DNA of 28,840 nt. Origin: JBFHRE01 sp041591895 (GTDB taxonomy: Bacteria > Actinomycetota > Acidimicrobiia > Spongiisociales > ZC4RG35). Shown in pieces: positions 21,594 through 28,840 of this stretch (its first letter is position 1; each line of letters begins with the position of its first letter). The notes below the pieces were generated by a model. It saw only the letters and a program-made list of their open reading frames with translations. It ran no database searches and was not told where the DNA came from. The stretch spans positions 1 to 28,840 of the forward strand of contig JBFHRE010000016.1 of NCBI GenBank assembly GCA_041591895.1, read 5' to 3'. The position numbers and the translations under genes are program-made.

Positions 21594-22850
21594 TTGAGGG
21601 CCAACTCGCAGCAGCAGCACATGAGCGCGTTGAAGAAGATGGATCGGAATTCGGCCCTCGCCGAGAGCCTGGGGCTGACTCAGCAGTCGATCGACGCCGT
21701 GAACGACGACGGCACGATCGAGGTCGAGGGGCACCGAATGCTCAACCTCGGCTCGTGCTCGTACCTCGCACTCAACCTCCGAGATGAATTGGTCGAAGCC
21801 GCGATCGAAGGTGTTCGTACGTTCGGCGTCTCCTATTCGTCGTCGCGGAGCTACTCGTCGCTTTCGATGTACCGATCGCTCGAAGGGCTGCTCTCCCAGG
21901 TAACCGGTTGCCCGGTGATCGTGACCGGGTCCACCACACTCGGGCACCTCGCCCTCCTTCCGGCTCTGGTCGAGGCCGACGACACGATCGCAATCGACAC
22001 CCAAGCCCACGCTTCTCTCCATCTGGCCGTCTCGGTACTGGCGGCTCGCGGTGTGCAGGTCCACACTCTGCCTCATGGCGACCTAGACCAGCTTGCCGCA
22101 CTCTGCGAAGGGGCGAGCGGTTACGTGTGGCACGTAGCCGACACCGTCTATTCGATGTTCGGCGACATCGGACCGGTCGACGCGGTGTGGGATCGCCTCG
22201 AACGCCACCCGAACCTCAGGGCGTATCTCGACGATGCCCATGGATTCGGTTGGGCCGGGCCGGAGGGCCGCGGCATCGCCCTCGGCCACCGAAAGATCCA
22301 CCGTCGCATGATGATCGCCGCATCGCTCTCCAAGACCTTCGGGGCGGGAGGCGGCCTGTTGATCGTTCCTGACGAAGAGACCCGCACCCGCCTGTTGCGG
22401 ACCGCTGGCACGCTCACGTTCACCGGGCCGGTACAGACGGCAGAACTGGCGGCAGGAGTTGCGGCGGCCACCATCCTGCGCTCGCCAGAACATCCGTACC
22501 TCCAGGCCCGGCTCCACGAGCTGTTCGAGACGGTCCTCACCCACTCCGATCGGTTGGGGATCAGGCTCGCATCGGCCGCCCGCACGCCGGTGTGGTTCGC
22601 CGAGATCGGACCGATCGAGGCTGCGGCGGAGATCGCCGCCGGACTCCGGGCGGCGGGATATTTCGTCAATCTCTCTGCTTTCCCGGTGGTCCCTCATGGC
22701 CGGGCGGGCATCCGCTTCACCACCACGCTGCACCACACCCCGGGCCAGATCGTCGGTTTTCTGGAGAAGCTCGCCGAGCTCAGCGGCGCCCAGGGTCCCC
22801 ATATCCAGATCGACCTCACGGTCGAGGCGAGCGCCGCCGCCGGGAAGTAG
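21594..22850 (+). CDS. Alpha-oxoamine synthase-like PLP enzyme (class I/II aminotransferase fold)
   Basis: A 418-residue PLP enzyme. D213-D-A-H-G217 followed by GPEGRG, and K247 in SLSKTFG as PLP lysine, place it with 8-amino-7-oxononanoate synthase, 2-amino-3-ketobutyrate CoA ligase and serine palmitoyltransferase. These condense an amino acid with an acyl-CoA. The N-terminal segment (LNLGSCSYLALN, then SSSRSYSSLSMYRSLEGLL) departs from the usual GTGGSR substrate loop, so the acyl or amino acid partner may differ. The start is TTG at 21594, with GGAAGGGG five bases upstream; an in-frame ATG at 21621 lacks such a site. No biotin or sphingolipid genes are adjacent. A hairpin at 22857 follows. 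Confidence 0.8.
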   Translation: MRANSQQQHMSALKKMDRNSALAESLGLTQQSIDAVNDDGTIEVEGHRMLNLGSCSYLALNLRDELVEAAIEGVRTFGVSYSSSRSYSSLSMYRSLEGLLSQVTGCPVIVTGSTTLGHLALLPALVEADDTIAIDTQAHASLHLAVSVLAARGVQVHTLPHGDLDQLAALCEGASGYVWHVADTVYSMFGDIGPVDAVWDRLERHPNLRAYLDDAHGFGWAGPEGRGIALGHRKIHRRMMIAASLSKTFGAGGGLLIVPDEETRTRLLRTAGTLTFTGPVQTAELAAGVAAATILRSPEHPYLQARLHELFETVLTHSDRLGIRLASAARTPVWFAEIGPIEAAAEIAAGLRAAGYFVNLSAFPVVPHGRAGIRFTTTLHHTPGQIVGFLEKLAELSGAQGPHIQIDLTVEASAAAGK

Positions 22851-22856
22851 ATATCC

Positions 22857-22873
22857 GGCGTCACACCGACGCC
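22857..22873 (+). terminator. Hairpin after the oxoamine synthase-like gene
   Basis: GGCGTC-ACACC-GACGCC forms a perfect 6-bp stem 7 bp after the stop codon and just before the methyltransferase promoter. No T-run follows. Confidence 0.4.
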
Positions 22874-22879
22874 CGCCGG

Positions 22880-22885
22880 TACTCT
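22880..22885 (+). promoter_or_regulatory. -10-like TACTCT of the methyltransferase gene, possibly leaderless
   Basis: TACTCT ends 8 bases before the ATG at 22894. The context GGTACTCTGCCG closely resembles GGTACGCTGCCG in front of the Nudix gene. Confidence 0.43.
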
Positions 22886-22893
22886 GCCGGGCG

Positions 22894-23814
22894 ATGCCGT
22901 CCCCCCGCGCCACCGCGACCTCGTCGTTCGGGTCCAGCCGTCGTGAAAGTCACGATGCGTCGGCGTTCTACGCCCGCTTTGCAACCCCCGAGCTCTCCGA
23001 CGACCAGCACGTCGAACCACCGGTGGTCGTAGACGAGGTCTTCATGGGTGACGCCCGCGCCATGACAGGTCGCCAGGTCGCCGACCGTTCGGTGGCGCTC
23101 CTGGTGACATCACCACCGTACTTCGCCGGCAAGGACTACGAGCTGGATCTCGACCAGGGCCATGTACCGGGCTCCTACCTCGACTACCTCCAGATGCTGG
23201 AGGAGGTGTTCTCCGTTTGCCGCGACAAGCTCGAGCCCGGCGGGCGAATGGCGGTGAACGTCGCCAACCTGGGGCGCAAGCCATACCGGTCGCTGTCGGC
23301 GGATGTCATCCACATCCTCCAGGACCGGCTGGGGCTGTTGATGCGGGGCGAGATCATCTGGCAGAAGGCGAAAGGCGCAGGCGGGTCGTGCGCCTGGGGT
23401 TCGTTCCGAAGCCCGGCCAATCCGGTGCTGCGCGATCTGACCGAGCGAATCATCGTGGTTTCGAAGGGCCGGTTCGACCGGGCGGTGCGGCGAAAAGACA
23501 GGGAGATCCGAGGTCTGCCGAGCACCTCGACCATCGGTTCGGAGGAATTCATGGAGGCGACCCTCGACGTCTGGGAGATCCCGTCGGAGTCGGCCGCCAA
23601 GGTGGGCCACCCTGCCCCGTTCCCGGTCGAACTCCCCCGCCGTCTGATCGAGCTCTACACGTATGAGGGCGATCTGGTCCTCGATCCGTTCATCGGGTCG
23701 GGCACCACCGCGGTGGCCGCGGTGAGATCGGGGCGGCACTACATCGGGTTCGACACCGAACAGGCATACGTCGAACTCGCTCGCACCCGCGTGGCCCAGG
23801 AGCGGTCATCCTGA
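22894..23814 (+). CDS. Beta-class DNA methyltransferase (N4-cytosine/N6-adenine type), orphan
   Basis: A 306-residue SAM-dependent DNA methylase. The catalytic motif IV is T-S73-P-P-Y76, and it precedes the SAM-binding motif I, D264-P-F-I-G-S-G-T-T with HYIGFD, giving the beta-class order. SPPY is more common in N4-cytosine enzymes than DPPY, but does not prove the target base. A target-recognition region lies between (about 150-235). No restriction endonuclease or second methylase is adjacent, so it is probably a solitary methylase. The first 30 residues are Ser/Arg-rich and may be disordered. Its stop overlaps the proposed CTG start of the phosphatase by 4 bases. Confidence 0.88.
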   Translation: MPSPRATATSSFGSSRRESHDASAFYARFATPELSDDQHVEPPVVVDEVFMGDARAMTGRQVADRSVALLVTSPPYFAGKDYELDLDQGHVPGSYLDYLQMLEEVFSVCRDKLEPGGRMAVNVANLGRKPYRSLSADVIHILQDRLGLLMRGEIIWQKAKGAGGSCAWGSFRSPANPVLRDLTERIIVVSKGRFDRAVRRKDREIRGLPSTSTIGSEEFMEATLDVWEIPSESAAKVGHPAPFPVELPRRLIELYTYEGDLVLDPFIGSGTTAVAAVRSGRHYIGFDTEQAYVELARTRVAQERSS

Positions 23815-24311
23815 ATCCCAGACCGAAAGGACCGGACGGCACTCCGACCCGGGTACTCGCCGTGTGCCTGGGAAACATCTGCCGATCCCCGGCCGCCGAG
23901 GCGGCCATCCGCCGGGCCGCCGCCGTTGCCGGTCTCGATCTCGAGGTGGAGTCGGCAGGAACCGGCGACTGGCATCTCGGCTCGCCTCCCCATCCGATGT
24001 CTCAGGCCGCCGGAGCCGAGGCGGGGCTCGATATCGCGGGTGTGGCGCGCAAGGTCGATCCCCGAGAACTGTCGGGTTTCGACCTGATCGTTGCCATGGA
24101 CCGGTCCAACTACGACGACCTTCGTGCCATGGCGCCATCTTCCGAGGTCCGTGAGCGCATCCGGATGTTCCGCCCGGATGGTGGCGACGTCCCCGACCCG
24201 TATTACGGCACAGAGGCCGACTACCGGAGGATGATCCAGATCGTGATTCCGGCCGCGGAGGAATTGGTGGCAGAACTCGCCGCCGCGCGTTCGGAAGGAA
24301 ACTCGACGTAG
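23811..24311 (+). CDS. Low-molecular-weight protein tyrosine phosphatase, apparent CTG start
   Basis: A 166-residue phosphatase. The P-loop is C19-L-G-N-I-C-R25-S, and the general acid is D129 in VPDPYYG. The fold needs the strand TRVLAV before C19. No ATG, GTG or TTG lies in frame upstream of that strand; the only standard codon nearby, GTG at 23862, would remove it. CTG at 23811 overlaps the methyltransferase stop as CTGA, like the ATGA/GTGA junctions elsewhere here, and has AGGAG eight bases upstream, so I take it as start. The enzyme hydrolyses phosphotyrosine or arginine-phosphate on proteins. Alternative: a sequencing difference at the start codon. Confidence 0.82.
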   Translation: MNPRPKGPDGTPTRVLAVCLGNICRSPAAEAAIRRAAAVAGLDLEVESAGTGDWHLGSPPHPMSQAAGAEAGLDIAGVARKVDPRELSGFDLIVAMDRSNYDDLRAMAPSSEVRERIRMFRPDGGDVPDPYYGTEADYRRMIQIVIPAAEELVAELAAARSEGNST

Positions 24312-24314
24312 GGT
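24309..24314 (+). promoter_or_regulatory. -10-like TAGGGT of the ABM gene, possibly leaderless
   Basis: TAGGGT overlaps the phosphatase stop codon and ends 6 bases before the ATG at 24321. This is the weakest of the six similar cases. Confidence 0.28.
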
Positions 24315-24320
24315 GCGTGC

Positions 24321-24668
24321 ATGACCTCAGATAGCCACATCACCGAACTTGGTATAACCGAGCTGGCCGACTTCCGGACCGACGACGGAGCCGACTTCGA
24401 GGTCGCCATGGAGGAGTTGAAAGAGGTCCTCGCCTCGAATCCCGGGTACCGGTCTCACCGGGTGATGCGGTCGATCGAGAGCCCCGGACGGTATGTGCTC
24501 CTGGTCGAGTGGGACTCGGTCGATGACCATATGGTCGGGTTCCGCCAGAGCGAACGATTCGCGGAGTGGGCCAACCGGATCGCCCGGCACCGCCAAGGTG
24601 TGTTCGTCGAACATTTCGAGCAAGTGCTCGAACACCACACCTACCAGAATCGACTCGAGGACGATTGA
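24321..24668 (+). CDS. ABM-domain (antibiotic biosynthesis monooxygenase-like) protein
   Basis: A 115-residue dimeric alpha/beta-barrel type protein. The core is ELKEVLASNPGYRSHRVMRSIESPGRYVLLVEWDSVDDHMVGFRQS, followed by FAEWANRIARHR, as in ABM/HemS-like small monooxygenases and quinone-modifying proteins. Many family members have no proven activity. The gene begins 10 bases after the phosphatase stop and ends 37 bases before the Nit2-like gene, so it may be part of a loose operon. No haem-binding motif can be assigned with confidence. Confidence 0.75.
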   Translation: MTSDSHITELGITELADFRTDDGADFEVAMEELKEVLASNPGYRSHRVMRSIESPGRYVLLVEWDSVDDHMVGFRQSERFAEWANRIARHRQGVFVEHFEQVLEHHTYQNRLEDD

Positions 24669-24705
24669 GCCGAGCCAACCTAGAACATCGTATGAAGATC
24701 ACCCC

Positions 24706-25467
24706 ATGAACATCACCCTGGGCCAGTTGCCGTCGCTCGACGACAAGGAGAAGGTGCTCGAGGAGATCGAGCGAGTAGTCGAGTCCACCGACGCCGATCT
24801 GGTGGTCTTCCCCGAAGGAGTCATGCACGACTTTCGCCCCCGGGTCGACCTGGCTGCCATCGCCGAACCGCTCGACGGTCGGTTCGTGACCCGACTCCGG
24901 TCGCTCGCATCGACCAACGGGAGGGCGCTCGTCGCCGGCATCTGGGAGCCGGCCCCGACCGGCCGAGTCTTCAACACGGTGGTCACGATCGACGCCGCGG
25001 GCAGCCTGACAACGGCCTACCGCAAGATCCATCTGTTCGACTCCTTCGGGTTCGCCGAGTCCGGCCGGGTGGAGCCAGGACCGATCCAGCCCGCCGTCGT
25101 CGACCTGCTGGGGACCCGGATGGGGATCATGACCTGTTACGACCTGCGGTTCCCCGAACTCGCCCGCAGGCTCTCTGAAGCCGGTGCCGAGATGTTCGTC
25201 ATCCCGGCCGGATGGGTGGCCGGGGAGCACAAAGTGGACCACTGGCTCACCCTGCTCCGGGCCCGGGCGATCGAGAACACCACCTACGTGGTCGCAGCCT
25301 GCCTGTCTCAGCCCTGGTACACGGGACATTCCACCGTCTTCGACCCGATGGGAATCCCCCTGGCAACCGCCGGCGAGGACCCGGCCGAGGTTCGAGTCGA
25401 GATCGACCTGGCCCGGGTGGCCGAGGTTCGGTCGCTCCTACCTTCGCTCCAACACCGCCGGATGTGA
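24706..25467 (+). CDS. Nit2-like carbon-nitrogen hydrolase (omega-amidase candidate)
   Basis: A 253-residue nitrilase-superfamily amidase. The triad is E37 (FPEG), K107 (YRKIHLFDSFG) and C144 (TCYDLRFPELAR). KIHLFD and CYDLRFPE are characteristic of the Nit1/Nit2 branch, whose known activities are omega-amidase (alpha-ketoglutaramate or alpha-ketosuccinamate) and deaminated-glutathione amidase. Its TGA shares a base with the ATG of a class IV aminotransferase. That supports removal of the amide from a keto-acid made by transamination of glutamine or asparagine, which is inference. It is the third member of the superfamily in the window and distinct from the two carbamoyl hydrolases at 726-2631. 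Confidence 0.85.
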   Translation: MNITLGQLPSLDDKEKVLEEIERVVESTDADLVVFPEGVMHDFRPRVDLAAIAEPLDGRFVTRLRSLASTNGRALVAGIWEPAPTGRVFNTVVTIDAAGSLTTAYRKIHLFDSFGFAESGRVEPGPIQPAVVDLLGTRMGIMTCYDLRFPELARRLSEAGAEMFVIPAGWVAGEHKVDHWLTLLRARAIENTTYVVAACLSQPWYTGHSTVFDPMGIPLATAGEDPAEVRVEIDLARVAEVRSLLPSLQHRRM

Positions 25468-26363
25468 TGCAGGGCTGCGCGTACGTTGAGGGCGAGTACG
25501 TCGCCCCCGAAGAGGCGACAGTGTCGATGTTCGACTGGGGCTTCCTCCACTCGGACGCCACCTACGACGTCGCCCACGTCTGGGAAGGCAGCTTCTTCAA
25601 ACTCGACGCCCACCTCGACCGGTTTTTCGCATCCATGGCCCGACTCCGCCTCGATCCCGGCATCTCGCGAGACGAAGTCCGGGTTGTCGCTCACGAACTC
25701 GTGCGCCGATCGGGCCTCCGAAGCGCCTATGTCGAGTTTCTGTGCACCCGGGGCATCCCCGAACCCGGCTCCCGCGATCCCAGCACCTGTCGCAACCGGT
25801 TCATGGCCTTCGCCATCCCTTTCGTGTGGATAGCCGATCCGGCGGCCCAGGATCGAGGAGTCGACCTCCATATCTCCGATCTGGTTCGAATTCCGCCTCG
25901 ATCGGTCGATCCGACCGTCAAGAACTACCACTGGCTCGACATGGTGATGGGCCTCTTCCAGGCCTACGACCTCGGCCGCCAGACCGCGGTGTTGGTCGAC
26001 GAAGACGGGACGATCGCCGAGGGTCCCGGGTTCAATGTCTTCGCCGTGAACGGAAACACGATCACGACTCCTGCGGCAGGCGTGCTGCGCGGGGTGACCC
26101 GTCAGACCGTGCTCGACCTCATCGCCGAGAGCCTGCCAGGCCACGCTGCGGTGGAAGGCCGGCTCTCGGTGGAAGCGTTGCGCACCGCCGACGAGGTGTT
26201 CCTCACCAGCACCGGCGGCGGGGTGATCCCGATCGCGACCGTGGACGGAATCCCGATCGGCGGTCGACCGGCAGGTGCCCCGGGGCCGGTGACCACGCTG
26301 CTCCGGGACGCATACTGGGAGGCACACAAACATCCGAGATTCTCGGAGCCGGTCGTCTACTGA
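25467..26363 (+). CDS. Class IV (branched-chain/D-amino acid type) aminotransferase
   Basis: A 298-residue PLP enzyme of fold type IV. The PLP lysine lies in TVKNYHWLDM. DEDGTIAEGPGFNVFAV is the conserved glutamate/phosphate-binding segment, and GVLRGVTRQTVLDL follows. The N-terminal YVEGEYVAPEEATVSMFDWGFLHSD is also typical. Candidates are branched-chain or D-amino acid aminotransferase; the sequence does not decide. The ATG at 25467 overlaps the Nit2-like stop (TGATG), so translation is coupled. No branched-chain biosynthesis gene is nearby, which favours a salvage or amide-linked role. Confidence 0.86.
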   Translation: MQGCAYVEGEYVAPEEATVSMFDWGFLHSDATYDVAHVWEGSFFKLDAHLDRFFASMARLRLDPGISRDEVRVVAHELVRRSGLRSAYVEFLCTRGIPEPGSRDPSTCRNRFMAFAIPFVWIADPAAQDRGVDLHISDLVRIPPRSVDPTVKNYHWLDMVMGLFQAYDLGRQTAVLVDEDGTIAEGPGFNVFAVNGNTITTPAAGVLRGVTRQTVLDLIAESLPGHAAVEGRLSVEALRTADEVFLTSTGGGVIPIATVDGIPIGGRPAGAPGPVTTLLRDAYWEAHKHPRFSEPVVY

Positions 26364-26368
26364 ATCCC

Positions 26369-26419
26369 GGTCGAGAGCGGCCCCGGTCCGCCAATCGCGA
26401 ACCGGGACCGTCTCGGACC
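26369..26419. terminator. Long hairpin between convergent aminotransferase and lon
   Basis: GGTCGAGAGCGGCCCCGGT (26369-26387) pairs with 26401-26419 over almost its whole length, with two single-base bulges and one mismatch, around a 13-base loop. Being near-symmetrical between convergent genes, it can end transcription from both sides. The rest of 26364-26542 shows nothing recognisable. Confidence 0.6.
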
Positions 26420-26542
26420 ACGACCTGAAGCCTGTCAGGGGCATGGGCGGGCGGTGGGAGGACACGCTTCAGGGTTCCCCACATCGCAGTCATCAGATGT
26501 TGACCCCTCCCTCGATCGCGGTTCTCGCCGGAGGCGCCCGGT

Positions 26543-28840
26543 TCAGCCGAGAGCCACCTCGAGCACCTGGTCGATGTCGGACACGAGGTGGAACCGCATC
26601 CCGTCCCGGATGGCAGTCGGGACGTCGTCCAGGTCGGCCTCGTTGCGCTGAGGGATGACGACCTCCGTCAGTCCTGCCCGGTGGGCGGCGAGCACCTTCT
26701 GCTTCACGCCTCCGATCGGCAGCACCTGCCCCTGGAGGGTGACCTCGCCGGTCATCCCCACCTCCGACCGGACGGTCCGGCCGGACAGCAACGACACCAG
26801 GGCCGTGGTCATGGTGATTCCCGCCGACGGTCCATCCTTGGGAATCGCACCGGCCGGAACGTGGACGTGGAAATGCCGGTCGAAGGTGGCGTCGTCCAGT
26901 CCGAGCCGTCCGGCGTTTGCCTGCACGAAGGACAGCGCGATCCGGGCCGACTCCTTCATCACGTCTCCCAGTTGTCCGGTCAGCGTGAGCCCGGCTTTCC
27001 CGTCCATTGCGGTGGCCTCGATGAACAAGACATCCCCGCCGGAGCCTGTCACTGCCAGTCCGGTGGCGACGCCAGGAACCTCGGTCCGGTCCCGGGCCTC
27101 TTCCTTCCACACCTTGGGCCGGCCCAGATAGTCGGCGAGGTCAGGCTCGTCTACCACCACCGGAACGACCCCCACCTCACCGGAGTCGGCGGCCTCCCCG
27201 GCCACGGCGCCGGCAACTCGCCCGGCGATGGCGACGGCAACCTTTCGCAGGAGCTTCCCCAACTCCCGCTCGAGACTCCGCACCCCGGGCTCCCGGGTGT
27301 ACCGGTCGACGACAGCCGCCAGCGCCCCGTCGGTGACCTCCACCTCCTCCGGTTCGAGGCCGGCGGCTCGGACCTGCCTCGGCAGGAGATGGTCGCGAGC
27401 GATGTCCACCTTCTCGGCGTCGGTGTATCCGTCGATCCGGATGACCTCGGTTCGGTCGAGGAGGGCGGCCGGGATGGTTTCGAGGACGTTGGCGGTGGCC
27501 ACGAACAAGACGTCTGAAAGGTCGAGGTCAACCTCCAGATAATGATCGCGGAACGTGTGGTTCTGGGCGGGGTCGAGCACCTCGAGCAGCGCAGAGGCCG
27601 GATCGCCGCGCCAGTCGGCTCCCACCTTGTCCATCTCGTCGAGGAGGAAAACGGGGTTCATCGTCCCCGCCTCCACCAGTTCCCGTGCAATCCGACCGGG
27701 GCGCGCACCGACATAAGTCCGCCGGTGACCTCGAACCTCCGCCTCGTCCCTCACGCCACCCAGCGCCACCCGAACGAAGTTCCGGCCCAGCGCTTTTGCG
27801 ACCGACTCCCCGAGTGAGGTCTTTCCGACCCCGGGGGGTCCGACGAGGAGCAGGATGGCTCCGTCACGGCGCCCCTCGCTCTGGAGACCACGGTCGGCCC
27901 GCAGTTTGCGAACGGCGAGGAACTCGACGATCCGCTCCTTGACGTCATGGAGTCCGGTGTGATCGCCGTCGAGCACCGCCCATGCCTCACGGAGGTCGTT
28001 GCGATCGTCGGACTTGGTCCCCCAGGGCACTTCGAACATCGTGTCGAGCCATGTGCGAACCCACGAATGCTCCGGCGACTGCTCGCTCATGCGTTCGAGA
28101 CGATCGATCTCTCGCTCGATTGCGGCCGCCACCTTGTCAGGTAGGACAGCCTCGCGCAGCCGCTCCCGATATTCATCGGTCACGACCTCCTCTTCGCCCA
28201 ACTGCTTACGGATCTCATCCAGTTGCTGACGGAGGATGTAGTCGCGCTGGCTCTTGTCGATCCGCTCGGCTGCTTCCTTTCGCACCCGGTCGCGCAGCTC
28301 GAGATCGGCGAGCACCTCGCGCATCCAACCGAGCAGCCGCCCGAGACGGCTCCTGATGTCGAGCGTCTCGAGCACCTCGACCTTCTGCGCCAATGACAGG
28401 TCAGGCGAGTAGACCGCCAGATCGGCGAGTTGGCTCGGGTTGTCCACACCCAGGATCCGCTCAGCGACACCACCCAATCCTCGATGCTCCATCACCGCGG
28501 TGACCACCGCCCGGTATTCGTCGACCAAGCCCTGGAGCTCCGAGTCGATCATGTCCGCCTCGGGACAACGATCGGCATCGACCCACAGCGCTCCGGCATC
28601 GTCGGTGGAGCCGGAGCCGACCCGAGCCCGGGCTTCCCCGGACACCACGACGTCGGCGCCGTCCACCTGCTGGACGCGGGCGATCGTGCCCACCGAGGCG
28701 TAACGGCCGTCGACCTTGGGGACCAGCAGCATCCAGCCGTCGGCCTGCTCGGCCGCGGCCAGCGCCGCTCGCCCTTCGTCGGTCTCGATCCGCAGGGTGA
28801 CGACCATGTGGGGAAAGACGATCCCGTTGCGGAGGGGCAG
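26543..28840 (-). CDS. lon: ATP-dependent protease Lon, N-terminus beyond window
   Basis: The frame is open to the right edge; 765 residues are visible, beginning LPLRNGIVFPHM, the usual start of the Lon substrate-binding domain, so only a few residues are missing. Next come a coiled helical region, the AAA+ module (Walker A GPPGVGKT, GGVRDEAEVRGHRRTYVGA, Walker B FLLDEMDKVG) and the C-terminal serine-lysine protease domain. The catalytic serine is in DGPSAG and the lysine in GGVKQK. Lon degrades misfolded and specific regulatory proteins in the cytosol. Total length (about 770-780) is normal. A segment rich in Ala, Gly and Val (GRVAGAVAGEAADSGEVGVVPVV) sits before the protease domain. No promoter is visible because the 5' end lies outside. 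Confidence 0.95.
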   Translation of the reverse strand: MPLRNGIVFPHMVVTLRIETDEGRAALAAAEQADGWMLLVPKVDGRYASVGTIARVQQVDGADVVVSGEARARVGSGSTDDAGALWVDADRCPEADMIDSELQGLVDEYRAVVTAVMEHRGLGGVAERILGVDNPSQLADLAVYSPDLSLAQKVEVLETLDIRSRLGRLLGWMREVLADLELRDRVRKEAAERIDKSQRDYILRQQLDEIRKQLGEEEVVTDEYRERLREAVLPDKVAAAIEREIDRLERMSEQSPEHSWVRTWLDTMFEVPWGTKSDDRNDLREAWAVLDGDHTGLHDVKERIVEFLAVRKLRADRGLQSEGRRDGAILLLVGPPGVGKTSLGESVAKALGRNFVRVALGGVRDEAEVRGHRRTYVGARPGRIARELVEAGTMNPVFLLDEMDKVGADWRGDPASALLEVLDPAQNHTFRDHYLEVDLDLSDVLFVATANVLETIPAALLDRTEVIRIDGYTDAEKVDIARDHLLPRQVRAAGLEPEEVEVTDGALAAVVDRYTREPGVRSLERELGKLLRKVAVAIAGRVAGAVAGEAADSGEVGVVPVVVDEPDLADYLGRPKVWKEEARDRTEVPGVATGLAVTGSGGDVLFIEATAMDGKAGLTLTGQLGDVMKESARIALSFVQANAGRLGLDDATFDRHFHVHVPAGAIPKDGPSAGITMTTALVSLLSGRTVRSEVGMTGEVTLQGQVLPIGGVKQKVLAAHRAGLTEVVIPQRNEADLDDVPTAIRDGMRFHLVSDIDQVLEVALG

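Noticed and set aside
23862..23864. GTG as start of the tyrosine phosphatase
   Set aside because: It would remove the strand before the catalytic cysteine and leave the P-loop Cys as residue 2.
24692..24709. Five-codon micro-ORF (MKITP) overlapping the Nit2-like ATG
   Set aside because: It could couple translation, but it has no ribosome-binding site of its own and such short frames are frequent by chance.

Overview
The window is GC-rich and densely coded. Neighbouring genes often overlap by 4 bases (ATGA/GTGA). It carries an F420-type luciferase-like oxidoreductase, a split PntAB/PntB transhydrogenase, a GNAT enzyme, a CHAD protein and Lon. Base composition and gene mix suggest a high-GC actinobacterium, perhaps Acidimicrobiia, but no rRNA or other marker confirms this. 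I see no tRNA, rRNA, insertion sequence, prophage or CRISPR. No gene-free stretch exceeds 300 bases; the longest are 21401-21593, 10829-11007 and 26364-26542, and their contents are listed.

Region 1 (1-10240) looks like a catabolic locus for an N-heterocycle or ureido compound. Leftward from a short divergent promoter run an N-carbamoyl-D-amino-acid-hydrolase-like enzyme and an Fe-S/molybdopterin hydroxylase cut by the left edge. Rightward runs a five-gene overlapping operon: a beta-ureidopropionase-like amidohydrolase, a thiamine-binding-domain/HTH_22 fusion regulator, a nucleoside-deaminase-family protein, an FAD+[2Fe-2S] fusion subunit and a molybdopterin subunit. Two PLP fold-type-II enzymes run convergently towards it, with a TetR gene divergent from them. 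A 15-base motif (TTTACAWTTYGTMAA) occurs twice in the 1674-1791 promoter region and once between the PLP genes and tetR, so both groups may belong to one regulon. Ring hydroxylation, deamination, N-carbamoyl hydrolysis and PLP-dependent breakdown of the resulting amino acid would make a coherent pathway. No ring-opening hydrolase is visible and the substrate is unknown.

Region 2 (10829-16550) holds a carotenoid-cleavage oxygenase translationally coupled to a luciferase-like F420-type oxidoreductase, behind a palindromic operator candidate and a 7-bp tandem repeat. A strong bidirectional terminator follows, then a small repetitive coiled-coil protein. After that come pntAB-pntB without pntAA beside them, and a convergent CHAD protein.

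Region 3 (16697-21400) is a three-gene ferric-iron ABC importer of the FbpABC type, a Nudix hydrolase and a convergent GNAT acetyltransferase. Related GCTTGCA-type inverted repeats lie upstream of the importer and of the acetyltransferase.

Region 4 (21594-28840) has an alpha-oxoamine-synthase-like PLP enzyme, an orphan beta-class DNA methyltransferase, and a low-molecular-weight phosphatase that appears to start at a CTG. An ABM-domain protein follows, then a Nit2-like amidase coupled to a class IV aminotransferase, and finally lon reading leftward from beyond the right edge. Six genes across the window have a TANNNT hexamer ending 5-9 bases before the start codon, which suggests leaderless transcripts.
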